Shown here: positions 32,027 to 32,103 of the stretch, piece after piece
Numbering within the stretch: the stretch's first letter is position 1
Layout of the letters: the number at the start of each line of letters is the position of its first letter
Source: Veillonella sp. VA139
GTDB taxonomy: Bacteria > Bacillota > Negativicutes > Veillonellales > Veillonellaceae
Direction of reading: 5' to 3'
Assembly: GCF_003992005.1 (NCBI RefSeq)
Contig: NZ_RQVL01000027.1
Coordinates: 1 to 32,103 of the forward strand
Length of the DNA: 32,103 bases
Notes under the pieces: model-generated
Seen by the model: only the letters and a program-made list of their open reading frames with translations
What the model was told of the DNA's origin: nothing
The model's database searches: none
Program-made: the position numbers and the translations under genes

Positions 32027-32103
32027 GTTAGTGTAAAATGTTTGTGGGAAAATAAAATAGCAAAAGAAGGTCAACCTTTGTTACAATGAATGTATTCCAA
32101 AAA
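32027..32103 (+). repeat. Right copy of the terminal inverted repeat element
   Basis: Reverse complement of 1-77, 73 of 77 identical, without gaps; position 32103 corresponds exactly to position 1. It reads outward on the plus strand as GTGTAAAATGTTTGTGGG...AAGGTCAACCTTTGTTACAATG, including the near-palindrome AAGGTCAACCTT. It probably continues past the window. Confidence 0.85.

Noticed and set aside
1-32103. CRISPR arrays, tRNA/rRNA genes, insertion sequences, prophage genes
   Set aside because: I found no regularly spaced repeats, no tRNA cloverleaf or rRNA sequence, and no transposase, integrase or phage-like protein; apart from the ends the window looks like core chromosome.

Overview
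The window is an AT-rich stretch of bacterial chromosome, almost certainly from a diderm Firmicute (Negativicutes), most likely Veillonella or a close relative. Low-GC Firmicute traits (strong AGGAGG ribosome binding sites, GTG/TTG starts, a T-box leader) occur together with outer-membrane machinery: an MlaE-MlaF-MlaD lipid transporter, a TolC-type channel and a TamB-type bridge. The very long MlaD ending in a barrel-like segment matches what has been reported for Veillonella parvula. The genus is inferred from gene content and not from a marker search.

Layout. 1-149: leader of ubiE/menG, beginning with a ~77-bp element that returns inverted at the other end of the window. 150-1592: a menG-type methyltransferase, convergent with a superoxide-dismutase-family gene under a Fur-like box. 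1677-3900: an unknown exported protein, then a purine permease. 3921-7618: MOSC protein, MoaA, aldose 1-epimerase and iron alcohol dehydrogenase, read as one operon. 7660-9898: greA-lysS from a consensus promoter. 9978-13005: serS, transaldolase-like fsa and glpX (gluconeogenesis). 13006-15528: murA overlapping an mreB-like gene. 15625-17950: a secreted lipoyl-like domain protein and a secreted S55 peptidase-like protein. 17972-27322: mlaE-mlaF-mlaD-tolC-tamB plus a small sigma-70-family gene, tightly packed as one envelope operon. 27350-29608: threonyl T-box and thrS. 29776-31707: a 52-residue protein, an exported SIMPL-domain protein (minus strand) and a divergent nitroreductase. 31708-32103: no gene, but two hairpin-forming 77-nt repeats and the inverted end element.

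How it fits together. From murA to the sigma factor the region is an envelope neighbourhood: peptidoglycan precursor synthesis, a cytoskeletal protein, exported factors, and a transport chain for moving lipid between the two membranes. The rest is mainly translation (three aminoacyl-tRNA synthetases, GreA) and gluconeogenic carbon metabolism, fitting an organism that grows on organic acids.

Most interesting points: the SOD-family protein has lost all four metal ligands yet keeps the family fold signature and sits under an apparent iron-responsive operator; MlaD looks like a one-protein bridge to the outer membrane; a sigma factor closes the lipid-transport operon; and the window is bounded by inverted copies of one element, suggesting it is a complete contig ending in a dispersed repeat.
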